Of a DNA stretch of 64,000 bases, positions 12,901 through 26,600 are shown one piece after another. The notes under the pieces were generated by a model that was given only the letters and a program-made list of their open reading frames with translations, was not told the origin of the DNA and made no database searches. The stretch's first letter is position 1; the number at the start of each line of letters is the position of its first letter. The position numbers and the translations under genes are program-made. Origin of the DNA: Liolophura sinensis (taxonomy: Eukaryota > Mollusca > Polyplacophora > Chitonida > Chitonidae); NCBI RefSeq assembly GCF_032854445.1, contig NC_088302.1, forward strand, positions 46,722,521 to 46,786,520, read 5' to 3'.

Positions 12901-15900
12901 TCTGTACGCCTCATTACAGTCTAATTCCCTGCCTCTCCTATCACCTTTCAATTCTGCTCTGGCAGCCACGTTGTACTCTGTACTCCTCATTCTATCCTGG
13001 TTCCCCACATTTCCCCTCCTCTTCCCACCACCTCTCAATCACCTGTTTGCTGTGGCAGCCACCCTGTACTCTGTACTCCTCATTGTACCCTGGTTCCTTT
13101 CCCACATGAACTCGTCCCGTCTGTTCTCCTCAAACAGTTCCAGGCTGAGCGTGTCAACCTGGTCGTTGTCATCACTATCAGACACTGTCAACAATCATGC
13201 ATAAAACCCGTATATATTACAATCAAACGACTTTTTGTCAGCTTCGAGACATTTTGTGGTTGTTTTTTGCAGGAATATCTAGCTCTCTAGGTTTATATTC
13301 ATTTGATTCCACTATAGATTGCCATAGACATTTTATTTTTTAGCTTGCGGAAACTTTGCAGAAATGTTTTGCACGAATGCCTATCTCTATACTGATTTGA
13401 TACCACATTCAGCCTTCATCATTTCTTGTTTCAGTTTGGGTATGCTTTTTCAGTGTTGATTAAATGTGATCTGTGAAACACATCATCTAGACCAGTGAGA
13501 TCTTGTAAATTACAAATGACATTACTACATTTTAATGTAATTGTGCTTAATCCATTGGGCTAAGGGATATGTAAGTAGTTACCATTTAAACATTTACGTG
13601 AACATTTAGAATAAAACCCTAACTGAGGTAAATTAAAAATGGAGACCGGATTTCGCTGTTTACGTGTGACCATTTGCCAATTAGCACACTGTCGTTGCTG
13701 CTATGTCTTTTACTATCCGTGTTGTAGCCTTTTGTACATTTGATATTCCGAGCAATATAACAATAACATAGTCAAAACACTAAACCTGTGGAAGGAAGAA
13801 TACACTATGTTTATACTTACAGAAGCCGTACATAACGTTAGTCGTGCATCCCTTCATACAGAATCGGATCATTTGGTATATGTGGGAGAAGACGATGAAG
13901 GGTGGAGGAAGGCTGGGTCTTTCATAATACTCGTAGACCAGCTTATACCGCTGAAAGTGCCAATGTAGGTCCGTGTTAGACTGGACAGCCTCAAACGTAT
14001 TCCTGCGAACATTATAGGACACCTGATGGTAGACAAGATCACATGTTAAATGGGAACTCTTTCTGTCTCACAGTGACTCTTACCTAAGGACTAAATCTAA
14101 AAAACATTTGTCTCAGTAAAACATGTAGTACTTTTGGGTGATTTCAAGTTCCTGACAGTTTACAGTTTAAAAGGCTGTCTACAAATGACGCACAACATCT
14201 TAGATACACATAGCAATACTGGATCAATCCCATCATTTCAAGGGGAACTTTTTTGGAAATTCCCTTGCCCTGACTGCTTTTCTCGTCTTGGTGTAAATAA
14301 GCAGTCGGCATCGCTCGAATGACATAAGAAATATCAAATAAACATTTTTGAAGATCCCTTGCGTTCCACCAATGGTATACACCAATGGTATATTGTTTCT
14401 GTTTCGCTGATGAAAATGTGTATGTGACATATGGAAAGCTCCTCAGTTACTCGTCAAACGCCAGTGGTTTTATAAACTTACGTGAAGACGGCAATTAAGA
14501 GGCTAAGCATTAGGATGTGCATGTAGAGCATATAGAAGGCCAACAGAATGGGTACGATCACTTTCCCCGCCTCACTAGGGCAGCGTACATGAGTGCCGTT
14601 CGTGTAAGCTGCCATATTTTCTACGCAGTCTTCTTTACCTGTACAAAAGAACATGTGTATAGCAATATTGTTGTCCTTGATATTCAAAGTCATTATGATT
14701 AATTTATATCTGCCTCTTTGAGAAACGTCAACTTTGCTAAATATTTTCTTTGTGAAACGGTAAGACAAAATTGCTTGTCAGCTAAAGTTAGCCGCCTGAG
14801 CTTAGCCTTTAAGCTTTTTTGGGAAACGGACACCAAAAGTTTTCCTGCATCATGAAAGTACGTACTCGGTTTACACGTACTGAAATATTTGATCGATATT
14901 TTACTCTATATTCGAGAATGTTTCGCCTAACTCACAGCCGCCGCTTCTGTGGATGGATGAACAGGGGCGACGCTTAGAGTAGACCAACTTACCTCAAAAA
15001 GTACCAAACACGACCCTACCTTCTATTTCTTCCAAAAACAGTTCGGCAAAGATTTGCCAGTAAGCCTTCTTTAGCACGTCTATTACCAACATCTTATTCA
15101 TATCGGTGTTTGGATAGAGGATAGACTGCGATGTAATGGCGTATCCAACGATGAACACTAGCATGATCAACATAAACGTAACCAAGTCCTTCAGCTGAAA
15201 GAACAGGAATAAACACAATCATCATCAGTTTTCGGCGGAAGCAACAACGGTAAAAATCTAGCCTGCCAGGCAATATGTTACAAGATACGCAGTATAGATA
15301 CATTTTGAATAATAAGACAATTATTGATCGACTGAAGTCCAGATGCAGAGAAATGCCTGCAAACTGCAGGATTTTAGTTGACTGGTTCTTTGCCTCAACC
15401 AGACATTGACCATAAGGATTAACATGATAGTAAAGGACGTTCGTGTCCACGTGATCATTAATGCAATATCTTTAGAAAATACACTAAGAGAAAGATTTGA
15501 CAAAAAGAAACAAAATCAAATGAAGTAGTTAACCACAAGGTCAATAATTCTCCGATGACGAAAAAAAAACTTTACCATTCTTCCCAATTAAAGAAAACTC
15601 TTACCATTCTGCGAATCATGATTTGTTTCATACAGATGAAGAGAAAGGCAATCTTTACCATTTTGCAAATCATGACAAGTTTTTTATCGAGGACCTGGAT
15701 GGCACCTGTTATCATTCTTCAAATCGTGACATCGCGGATTTGGAAGGCACCTATTACCATTCTGCCAATCATGACAATTTTTACATCGAAGACTTGGAAA
15801 GCACCTCTCACCATTCTGCCAATCATGTTTACCAGACTGCTAATCAGTTTTGTATGGAAGACGAGAAAAGAAACCTTTACCATTCTGCCACTCATGGCAA

Positions 15901-17528
15901 GTTTTGTATCAAAGACGTGGAAAGCATCCATTACCATTCTGCCTATCATGATAAGTTTTGTATTAAAGATGTGGAAAGCATCCATTACCATTCTGCCAAT
16001 CAAGACAAGCTTTTTTATCAAAGACGTGGAAAGTACCACTTACCATTCTGTCAATCATGACAAGTTTTGTATTAAAGACGTGGAAAGCATCCCTTACCAT
16101 TCTGCCAATCAAAACAAGTTGTTTTTTTTTATCAAAGACGTGGAAAGCACTACTTACCATTCTGCCAATTATGACAAGTTTTGTATTAAAGACGTGGATA
16201 GCACCCCTTACCATTTTGCCAATCATGACTAAGTTTTGTATCAAAGACGTGGAAAGCATCCCTTACCATTCTGCCAATCATGACAAGCTTTGGCCCCATC
16301 AGCTTGCTGACAGAGAAGATGTGAAGAAGCCTGAGGAAGAAGGTGAACAGGTTAATGGCCAGGATAACCCGAGCGGCTGTGAATGTCTCGTGGTGAGGGA
16401 ACAGTCGTAAGATCATCCCCAGTATAAACAAACCAATGGTGACGACATCTAGGATATTCCACTTGTCGCACAGATAGTTCGCTGTCCGCTCGCCAACCGA
16501 TCCCGGGCTGGACTTCCACAGCTGTGAAATAAATCAAACAGCAAAAGTGTATACTATTATCTTTGAAATACTGTATTAATATAGGTTTCACTTTTTTAGC
16601 ATGTTTCGCACTCCAATTGTCATGACATTTAGCTCTTCCGTGTAATTTCGTAGAAAGAAAAACAGACTGTATGACTGTGTGCGTCAGATTTGTACCATGG
16701 CGTTTGGAAGATACGCCTAGTGTTGACTGGCATCGCTGTGATCAGAACATCTTGTAGAATAAAATCAAAAACATTGCCAGTTTGGATTACATCGAAAAAA
16801 AATGAACATTTTGGCTGTTTAAAATGCAACTTTACTTTTGTTAGGTTTTATTTGAGGCTTGGCATTCACATTCCAGCGGTCAACCAAAATGGGCGTTCCT
16901 GATCGATAATCTCAAGACGAATTCCCCAAAAACGGAAGTTCATCACAAACCATTAAAGACCAAAGAAAGTAGGCCCATATTCACATACATTTGACGGATT
17001 TGTGCACAGTGAAACAGTCAACAGTTTTCAATGATGTTTTTTTATTGAAAACTGAATGTAAACTTACGGTTTGAACATCCACAGCCTTTATCTGAAGTTG
17101 TTGCGAGTTTTCGATAACCATACAGACCATTTTTACTTTATCCTAAAATTTTGCTCAAGTGAATAGAATATCTTTACGAGCAAATCGGAACGGGTATAAA
17201 ACGTTGATGCATTGTTATCACATTGCCATTAATTTGGTGTAAAATCTTACTGATTACCTGTCTTATCTCGTCCACTGCCATGGTGAACACCCAAAACATG
17301 AGTACAACCTCAGTTGCTGATATCCGCCATTGCAAATCGATCAACATTACATAACTGTACAACATCAGAAACACCAGGTAAAAACCCTAAAATCGAAGAC
17401 GTCAAGAAGCTTATCAATCTTTGAAACAGATTTGTAAACCCGACACCCGGTTTCCTCCCACCATAATGATGACCGTCGTCTTATAAGTGAATATCTTTGA
17501 GTACAGCGTAAAACACCAATGAAAAAAA

Positions 17529-17607
<79 letters not shown>

Positions 17608-20600
17608 AATAAAATAAAATAAATAAACCCGACATGACAAGGACTGGAAAATCGTTTAACTGAGATAGACGGTGTATTCGATTTCATTATACTTGTATAT
17701 CTGACTGGTGTTACGCCGAACTCAAGAATATTTCATTTTTACGACGGCGGCCAGCATTGTGGTTCTAAGAGTAAAAACAGACATTCGTATACCAACTGCC
17801 AAGCAAAATAGAAAGGTCTATAATTGCAAGGCCAAATCTCAAAATAAAGCTCAACACAGATCACCAAAAACTAAGAAAGTATATAATTATAATATAATTA
17901 AAGAGGTACAGCACAAGAGAGTAAAACCAGAGCAGCGACGACAGTGTGACAGACGTACAGTACAAGAGAGTAAAACCAGAGCAGCGACGACAGTGTGACA
18001 GGTGATAAATAGTCTAATTGTTCATGTAGATTTTTAAAAAGTACCAAATTATTCGCCCCCAAGCACCATGGCTTAAGCAGAATTAGACAAAAAATGCAGT
18101 GATGTCAATTACCATATATTTGACGCCACTGCTCTAGAATTACTCAAAAAGCTGTGTTGTAAAGTGCCAAATTACGACGGATTCATGTGTTTCAAGAAAT
18201 GGGTAAGGAAAAATCAAACGAATGTTATTATTAACAAGGCGCACACCACTACGTCTTTCACCATACACAAGAGTTTGCAAAAATCGACACGTTTTTCAGC
18301 ATGAATTTTAATTGTTAAGAAATCAATGGACTATCACATCCTCATAATATGGAATTTCTTTTTTTTACTGCGTAATGGTCAGTCGGGTCCAAGTTGGATC
18401 GGCAACTGTTCTCACGTCCCCAGTTACCAACAAAATGTCATCTCAAATGCAGAATGAAAAATAAACTATACAGCTTAGGCCCGAATTACTGCAAGCGGGA
18501 AAGGTTCCCCATTCATATAACGATATTTTAAAACCTTCCTACACATTTATGGGTTATTTATTTATTTATTTATTTATTTGATTGGTGTTTTACGCCGTAC
18601 TCAAGAATATTTCACTTATACGACGGCGGCCAGCATTATGGTGGGAGGAAACCATCCGCAGCGACCGCAATGGTGAGAGACTCATAGGTCATTACGCTGC
18701 GCTAGTTATTTGTGAAGGTATTTTAATACAGGATCAGACGGCCTCCGTGGCTCAGTTGGTTAGCGCGCTAGCGCAGCGTAATGACCCTGTAGTCCCTCAC
18801 CAATGCGGTCGCTGTGAGTTCAAGTCCGTAAGTAGGAAGGTCTGCCAACGACCTGCGTATGGTCGTTGGTTTCCACCCACCATAATGCTGGCCGCCCTCG
18901 TATGCGTGAAATATTCTTGAGTACGGCATAAAACACCAATCAAATAAATAAATTAAATAATAAATAGTACAGAATCATGTCATCAAAAACTTCGGTAAAA
19001 CTCTTGGTATAATAAAACTCACCACAGTGTAGCAGAACTTTGTAACTGGTGCTTGGAAGAAATGTTTGATTTTCTGCAGAGAGCTGGGCACATGAATAAC
19101 CTCTGCCAAATCAGCGCTAGAGGTACTTCTGTCATGGAGAAAAATTCATACATTATTCCCAAGAAAAATGTTCATAGCTATGAACATTAAAAGTATTCCC
19201 CTCTATTGAGAATCCTTATTGCTATAGAACTGCAAAATAATAGAAGAAAAAACGAGTAATGCGAAAATCGAAATCACACTATATTTTTCCGTCACATAAA
19301 ATGTTTCATAAAATTTGTGTCAGGAACTCTATGTGGCATTTTCCAGCAAATGTTAATTCCAGACGAAACTGCCTCACATGATCTTTTCTTGTCGCCAGGT
19401 GTCCAGTTTGTTTCAAATTAAACGGAATAAAAGATCTCATTCAGAGCATGTAAGAAAGATGTCTACTCGACAACTTTACGGTCTGCTTATTTTACTTACC
19501 CTTGTGACGTCACCGAGGACTGGTTCCAACTAGCCCAGTGTGGACACCTTTTATGCTGAAGTTTATAAAATACAAAGTGTGAATTGAGCGCAAGGGATTT
19601 GAATGTATAGGTGTGTTATATGGAGAAGGATCTGGATATTTCTATTGTTTCTGACTAATATTGTTTCTTGCTCTAATGCAAGAAAATATTAGTTTGTTCA
19701 TCCAGCTGATTTTGTGCAGGACAGGTAGCTGGACTTTTGACGATTTCAATAACCTGTTTTGAACAGGTAGCTGGCCTTACTTGTCGCGATCTCGAGAACT
19801 GCTTAGGGATCATTGCCAACAATGAAGACCTAGCATATACCTTTGTCATATTGCCTTGACTCAAAATTTGGCCGCCCGCTTCGGGACCGGTAGATCCAGG
19901 ATCAATCCTTGATCGAGTCACACCTAAGACTTTAAAAGAGGAAGTTGTAACTTCCTCGCTTGGCGTTCAGCATGAAGGGAATAGTGCAACGACTGGTTGA
20001 CCGGTATCAGTATAATAGCTCGGGCGGGGCGGCTTACTTGCCTTCGGTAAGTCGTCTCAGTGAAGCAGTACTAAATAAAAGAGAAAATCCGTCCTACAAC
20101 AAGGAGGCACATTACACGTACATGCACCCTAAGGATTCCTTCGTCGTCATATGACTGAAAAATTGTTGAGTACGACGTTAAACCCCAAGCATTCATTCAT
20201 TCATTCAGTATAACCTGGTCAGTATAATAAGTCGAAAACTTTTGAACATAAGTCCGAAAATAGGTACAAATCAACTATAAGGGTTACGCTAAGGGTCAAC
20301 TTTCAAGAAACTACACATGGAAATATTTCTCCGGGAATAAATGTTGTCTGTGACGTAGTTCTGTAAGGTGAAGTCATATTCGGAGGAAAATTTTCGTAAG
20401 AACTTTTGTGTGAGAGGCATTAGATTGGCATTGATTCCCTCAAAATGGCCGTGAAAAAGAAAGTACACAGCAAACATTTACATTTCTAATAGTCGTGTCA
20501 GCCCGTTCCTGTTCGTCCTTTTGTTCCACAACTCTGTCGTGTTTGAAGCGAAGACATATTGGTACCAAAGCTGGACACACAACGCAGGACAGAATCTAAA

Positions 20601-23600
20601 ATAAGAACCACTGTAACATTTATTTGAAAAAGCAAAGGATTCCTTTATTTTTGGTTTGGATTCTTGTACGCAAAGGTTATCAATTAGACAATATTTTCTC
20701 CTTAATGTCAATTCGGTCAAAGCTGGACATTTCGTAGAAATGAATAGTACAGTGTACGGCGTCAAACTACATTGACTCCAGCGAGCATAGTCCCGCTTTA
20801 TTATACCTTCAAACCATTTTCTGTATCCATTTTCCCCCACCAGATAGCGCTGAAAAGTTCCTGGCATGCGCTTTGAGCAATGAACTCCTTGTTGCTGGAT
20901 TCAATGGCGATGCTGACACAGTTGGTTTTACCCCAATAATTCAAAGGCCGGATAAGTAGCTTCATGGCTCGTTCCGCATCATCCATGTAACACTCACGTA
21001 AGATGCCAATAGCTAGCTCCTGAAACTCGCTAGGAATAGCAATTAAAAGAATGTCAAGACTGTCAAATTGTGAAATAAATTTGTTTAAAAGTGGACAAAT
21101 CCATAAAAGACAATCCTTTGTATAGATCTTTGTGAATTTTAGGTTCTCATAAATGTTTGTTACAGGCTAATTTTGCTTCCAGTACCATTTTGTTAACTGC
21201 CAAAACCACACAGATAAAAATCAAATAAGAAAATGCCTCAGAATCAGCTGTATCGGGAATGGGAGGGGGAGGGGCAAATTAACATTTAATTAAGAAAAAT
21301 AAATTATTAATATCGATAAATATTTGTTCATATCGATAAATATTTACAGATATCGATAATTCATTTATCAACATCGATAATTCATTTTATCAACATCAAT
21401 AATTCATTTATCGTTATCAATAAATGCTTTATCGATATCGATATTCTCAATTAAATGTTAATTTGGTCCCTCACACAACCATTGAAATCCTCAAAAGTCC
21501 TTGATAAAACTGATACTTGTAAATGTACTGAACAGACCAGGAGTGAAAACATATCCACAAGAATGACATATTTAAAGTGAAAGACAGCACCTGACTAATG
21601 CTTATATCCACTGAAAGACTACCATTCAAGATACATTAAACCGGTATTGAGTACTCTTTTAGATTTTTTTTTAGCCCAGTAAAAGTTTAGTTTAACTTTG
21701 TCTTGATACAGCTTTAGCGCGTCTCCATTATCGACAGCAAGGTAACGTCACGTTTATTCTAGCTCTTTAACGTTGAAGTTATTTTCCGTATTATAGTCAA
21801 AGTAGTAACCTATGGCAAATAAAAAAGTTGTCGACTTCGGCGATGAAGGTCCAAGTCATAAATAGCTTTCTCGGAAATTGGACATACTGGGAGGATATTT
21901 CTTCCACTGCTTGAACTGTTCATACAGAAAGTCTACTATATCATTTACAGTTTAAGTAGCCTGCAGATGCAAGACCTGGGTATTTCTGGTTCAGGTCATA
22001 GCCTCTGAAGGGGTTGTGCTAGAAATTGTGACCCCTATTAAATACTACAATAGGATTGTTGCACAACTGGATTCATGCTCAGTTCTGAATGAAATGGGAA
22101 TAAATCTAAGCACCACTGAGGGTGATCTAGTCATTCGGCTGTTGCTGAATTTTGTGCTTCAGTTTTGTGGAGGTGGTTTCTAAAATGAGAGCAGTGATGA
22201 CCGAGTTATCGCGGACTTCAGAGAAAGCACCTCGGCTTGAACACGACGTTTCGATAATACTGAATTTATAAAACAAAACAGAAAAAAATCTCTTGTATGC
22301 AAGATAGACAAAGGAGCAAAATTTAAATTCTTCATTTCCCACAAACTTAAATAAAAAAGCCCTATTATAAGATTTAATTAATTTAGGGATTGGTCGGTGC
22401 GATGCCGTCTTCTCATTCCCATCAACCTTCGGCATTCCTTTTGACATTTGTTATTTAGAAACTACTGACTAAAACGCTAAAATGAACTACAAAAAAATGT
22501 GTTGGAATAATTTGAACAGCTTGTCTAAATAGACCTCAGATCTAATGTGGAGATGAATTCAATTTGGGCCGAGATGGTACGCCACTGTCTGACATGATTG
22601 GTGATACTGTCGTTGAATATTACACGTTCTGTAAGTCAATTAATTTTACGTCTGTGGTGGTCCGTAAATGATACAGACTTGTCCCACAACTCTATGTGAA
22701 ATGCTCCCTCCGCTATATGTAACTAACTCGTTGCAAACGATCCAAAAATGATGTCTTATGCAGTAGTTCTTTGCTATCATATGTCATTTCATGGAGTGAA
22801 TGGGTAAATCCTACGCCACACCTTAGGCCGCGCAACCTGATAGCAACGTGTTTAGATAAAATTCTCCAGATGTCTCCTTCCATTCACACCAGCCATTTGT
22901 GCAGTACAGACATTTTTGTTCTACATGTTATTCGGTGAAATGTCATTGAAATAATAAAGAATGACACTTTTTAGAAAGCTTGAGAATTCTGTTTCAATGC
23001 AAATATGTTTTAGCCAGGTGCTCTCTTTGCCTTCCACACACTGTTATGACAACGTAAAACATAAAACAGGTAACTCATCTTTTTCTGTATAATGTATAAT
23101 ACCAATACAAAAGTTAGAAGTCCAAGATTAAGACGAATGTACGTGTATACTAACAGAGCATCTTGCAGAAGATCCTGTTTCAGTTCGTTATCTGCTGTCC
23201 TCTGTCTTATTGACTTTAGTAAGCTGTTAGCAACCAAAGCCGCTGCTAGAGCATCCTTTAAAAGATTTCAGAATCCACTGTGATTATAATATCGGTATAA
23301 GTGTGAACATCGTAATATTTAGTCACACTTGGCTGACAATTAGTATCAATTACTAAATGAATCAATAAAAAATGTTCAAGAATATCTGATTGTGCTATCG
23401 ATAAATAGATTTATTTCAAGAGCGTGGTTTATTTGTAAGGTGAATATTTCGCATTTCGCGATCGCCGCTGAAAGCATTCTACAAAATAATTAAAACGGAC
23501 ACCTTAGAGAGAAAAACCAGTTCGGCGACGACAGTGTGATAGCTCACAAATGAAACCGGTGAAATACGGCCTCTTGTCAAGTTACCTCAGTCAGAGTTTT

Positions 23601-26600
23601 ATTCTAACTGTTTATGTAAATGAATAAATAGTATCAAATTACGCGCCTCCTAGCACCATGGCTTAAGCAGAATTAGGTAAAACAATGCAGTGATGTTAAT
23701 TGCCATTTGCTGGTCGTGACTGTTGCAGAATTATTCAAAATGCTGTGTTGTCATCACATTTAACATATAATGACAATACTTACCCGACCTTCTTCCCAGA
23801 ATATACGCGCCATTTCACAACGGTGCATCAGCACACACCACACAAACAAATCTCTTTCTGGTCGCTCTAAAACGGTTTTGGCTGAAGTTAAAAATTATTT
23901 ATATTGCTAATTGGTAATTGAACAACATACATCAATTCGTATTGCACCCGGAGCTAATGTATACTGCAAATGTATCATTCGTGCTGCTTACGATTCATAA
24001 AAAAAACTCATTTAAATGACCCACTTTTATCAGTCGATTCTTAAAAATTTAATTTCCGTTCTTCGTTTCCTCTTTGTATGTCTTTTTTCATGTTCTATGA
24101 AAATTTGACAGGTGACTTACACGAATCAACGAAATCAGGATCTGGCAATTCCTCATCAGGGCTGCTCAAATAGATCGACTTGTAGAAATCTCCCATCAGT
24201 GACTGAATTAGGTGTCCAACCTGATGTAGTGATATCTTGTCCTACATTGAATCAATCGCACATAAATGGTGATTATTTCATATTTAGAATAGAATATTCC
24301 AAATAATATTTACTACAGCAAATTTGAAAAATCCGCTGCATTTTTTCCAATACTACATCATTAATATAAAATTTTGTCCCTTGGATCATTAATGTATAAT
24401 AACAATTTAACATCAAAGAAAATGGATGAGACAGAAAGAACATTATAGGGATAATTAAGATACAAAGTAAGACTTATGTTTTTTTTTTCTTAAACCTACC
24501 CGGCTTTTATTCTTTCTTCCTTTCTTCAAATGTTCGTACAAAATGGATTTCCTCGGTGCCTTTAAACATGTAATAGTACTATGAGAAAGAGTTACACAAC
24601 TAACACAACGTTTGCCATTTAAGAACAAAAACAATTAAAACCACAAACCGACAGTGTTCATGATTACTGTGTCTGAGGAATGGGAGAATAATTCACAGTA
24701 AGCACTGTATACCAATCATGCAAAATTTCGTTACCGCCCGGTGCATACAGAAATCCTTGATATTCGTTGATTCCATCATTGCTAAAGTTCCAGGATGTTT
24801 CAAGATTCCATCATTGCTAAAATTCCAGGATATTCCATAATTCCATCATTGCTAAAATTCCAGGATATTCCATAATTCCATCATTACTAAAATTCCAGGA
24901 TATTCCATAATTCCATCATTACTAAAATTCCACGATGTTTAACGGTTAGATTCCAAATGACGAACAGGTTTTTGGTGGGAATGCTAGTGAACGTTGATGG
25001 AGGAAGTAAGTTGGGATGGTTGTGTACGATTTTTCTACGCTTTCAACATTATTTCAGTCATATAACTTTATTACTTTATATAGAAGTAAAACGGTACGTA
25101 TGTGGACTAAGATTTAAGTCAAAGAAAACAGCAAAAAGCATAAGTAATGAAACTCACAGCCTGGTAGAGTCGCAGTAGACTCTCGACGGTCAGAAAATCT
25201 CGCAAACAGACCCCATTCTCAAGGAACAGCTTGACGAAGTGAACACGGTTGAGCACAATGGCAGAGAACATGATGTCATCTAGGCTACCTGCCTGAAAGT
25301 GTATGGGACATAAATATGATACAATATCCAGAGGCGAGATGGAGCCGAGACTGACAAGAATGTTTAATTAAAGGGCTATGAAATGGCTATTCTTCAGTTC
25401 CATTGATGTACAACATACGCTTTCTACCTCAACGATATGGTTTTACGGCAATATCTCCATTTTGGTCAAGTCGTTTCGATATGTCATAGTCACAAGCAAT
25501 GGTCACTCTAATGTTTAATGTTTTGGTTACACAGATGCTTAGCATTACCTTAAAATCACGATCTTCTATGATACCCTTTGCTATTCTCTAAAACCGACTG
25601 TGTACCACAGTTGTCACACAACGGTTGCAAAGCTGTAACAAAATTGAATATCCACACCTTTAGTGTACCATAGGTACGCAATCTGTGTACTTGAGTAAAA
25701 GCATGAGTATTTGCTGTGTGTTTCTCGTGAACAAACGTGTACGTGTTCAATTTTGTTACAGTTGTGTGTACCACAGTCGTTTATCTCTCACCCCTTCTTT
25801 ATAAAGACTGACAGGGTTAGCTCACACATGAAATAGCCACTTTTAAATCTGAACTACTGCATGGAGATGTTTTTCGTGACAAATACTGGTTGGTGAGGTA
25901 CATGGTTGCCTCAAAGTACCTGTCTTCTGTGGAGGTGTTTCGCTTTCTTCGCGATATTTGTCATCAACACTGGTTTATAAAGTACGTTGTTCACGTTCTT
26001 CATTATAAGCATCGGTTGATCGTGTACATGCTTACCTTAAGACTTCAATGAAGATATCATTCTACGTTTGGTTCACATTGTTCGTCATAAACACTGGTTG
26101 ATAAAGCACACCGTTACCTTAAAGCTCGGGTCACTCTTAGCAATGCGTTGTTCCCGTTCTTCGTTATAACACTGGTTGATCGTGTACATGCTTACCTCAA
26201 ATCTGCGGTCCTGCGGGAAGATTTTACCCTTTGCTTTCTTCATGTTCTTTATTATAAACACAGTCTCATAAAGGAGATGGTTACCTTAAAGTTCCGGTCC
26301 TCTGTGAAAATTTCACTTTTAGCTATGTCCACGCGGTCCCAGATCAGTGCAAGTTTCAGTTGTTCCATCACTTGTTCGTGGTTTGCTGAAAACAAAGAAC
26401 CTTTTATGTATTAGGTTTGAATAAATGTATAGTGTGATTATTGATACATTCATTTATAGTTTCCTCGGGTAGACAGCATACTAAACTATCAGCCTTTTTT
26501 TAAAGATTTAGTGATTAAATATTACAGACCAAAAAGTACTAAAGACAACGAACATTTATATTTAGGTATTCACGTGAGGAAAGTCTGTATGTCTTAATAT

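Larger units (their letters stand above)
4513..13184 (-). other. TRPM2: TRPM2-like exons 23-32: coiled coil and NUDT9-H ADP-ribose domain
   Basis: Exons: about 13070-13184 ([18 protein letters not shown]), 12188-12347 (coiled coil, [12 protein letters not shown]), 11153-11273, 9955-10124 ([22 protein letters not shown]), 9700-9785 ([11 protein letters not shown]), 9065-9250 ([20 protein letters not shown]), 8164-8275 ([20 protein letters not shown]), 6491-6625 (Nudix box), 5347-5460 ([14 protein letters not shown]) and 4513-4629. The order and spacing follow NUDT9/TRPM2 closely. The Nudix box reads [20 protein letters not shown]. The Glu of the RE pair in the usual REF(x)EE is Arg, while the EE pair is kept, so ADP-ribose hydrolysis may be weakened. 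The exon 29 donor is taken as gtaaaa, since the stronger-looking gtatgt breaks phase with exon 30. Confidence 0.92.
13821..20595 (-). other. TRPM2: TRPM2-like exons 16-22: transmembrane channel, pore and TRP helix
   Basis: Exons 20482-20595 (S1, [17 protein letters not shown]), 19023-19116 ([14 protein letters not shown]), 17258-17386 (S2-S3, [16 protein letters not shown] and [11 protein letters not shown]), 16267-16521 (S3-S4, [32 protein letters not shown]), 15020-15194 (S5 and pore helix, [23 protein letters not shown]), 14482-14638 (pore turret with cysteines, S6 LLSLLIAVF) and 13821-14002 (TRP helix, [32 protein letters not shown]). The acidic pore segment suits a cation filter. Exon 16 ends in phase 0 at its only good donor, while exon 17 needs two bases before it, so a short exon between 19117 and 20481 is probably unrecognised. 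Confidence 0.9.
20807..25292 (-). other. TRPM2: TRPM2-like exons 11-15: MHR3/MHR4 helical region
   Basis: Exons 25158-25292 ([17 protein letters not shown]), 24121-24220 ([16 protein letters not shown]), 23784-23881 ([20 protein letters not shown]), 23155-23255 ([16 protein letters not shown]) and 20807-21029 ([20 protein letters not shown], then [20 protein letters not shown]). Each has a clear counterpart in the ankyrin-like MHR3/4 region of human TRPM2, ending in the WWG(Q/K)M segment that precedes S1. Exon 14 uses a GTTAGT donor; it is the only GT near the exon end that keeps phase with exon 15. Confidence 0.9.

Noticed and set aside
15555-16232. 225-codon plus-strand frame rich in ITILPIM repeats
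   Set aside because: By-product of the tandem array of exon 19 ends. The real coding strand is minus.
17365-17687. Frames with (LFIY)n
   Set aside because: Translation of the (AAAT)n tail of a SINE.
18739-18830. tRNA-like sequence with A and B boxes
   Set aside because: It is the head of SINE-A. It continues into the SINE body and lacks a complete tRNA cloverleaf, so it is not called as a tRNA gene.
24771-24945. Five-copy direct repeat considered as a CRISPR-like array
   Set aside because: Copies abut without unique spacers and lie in an animal intron.
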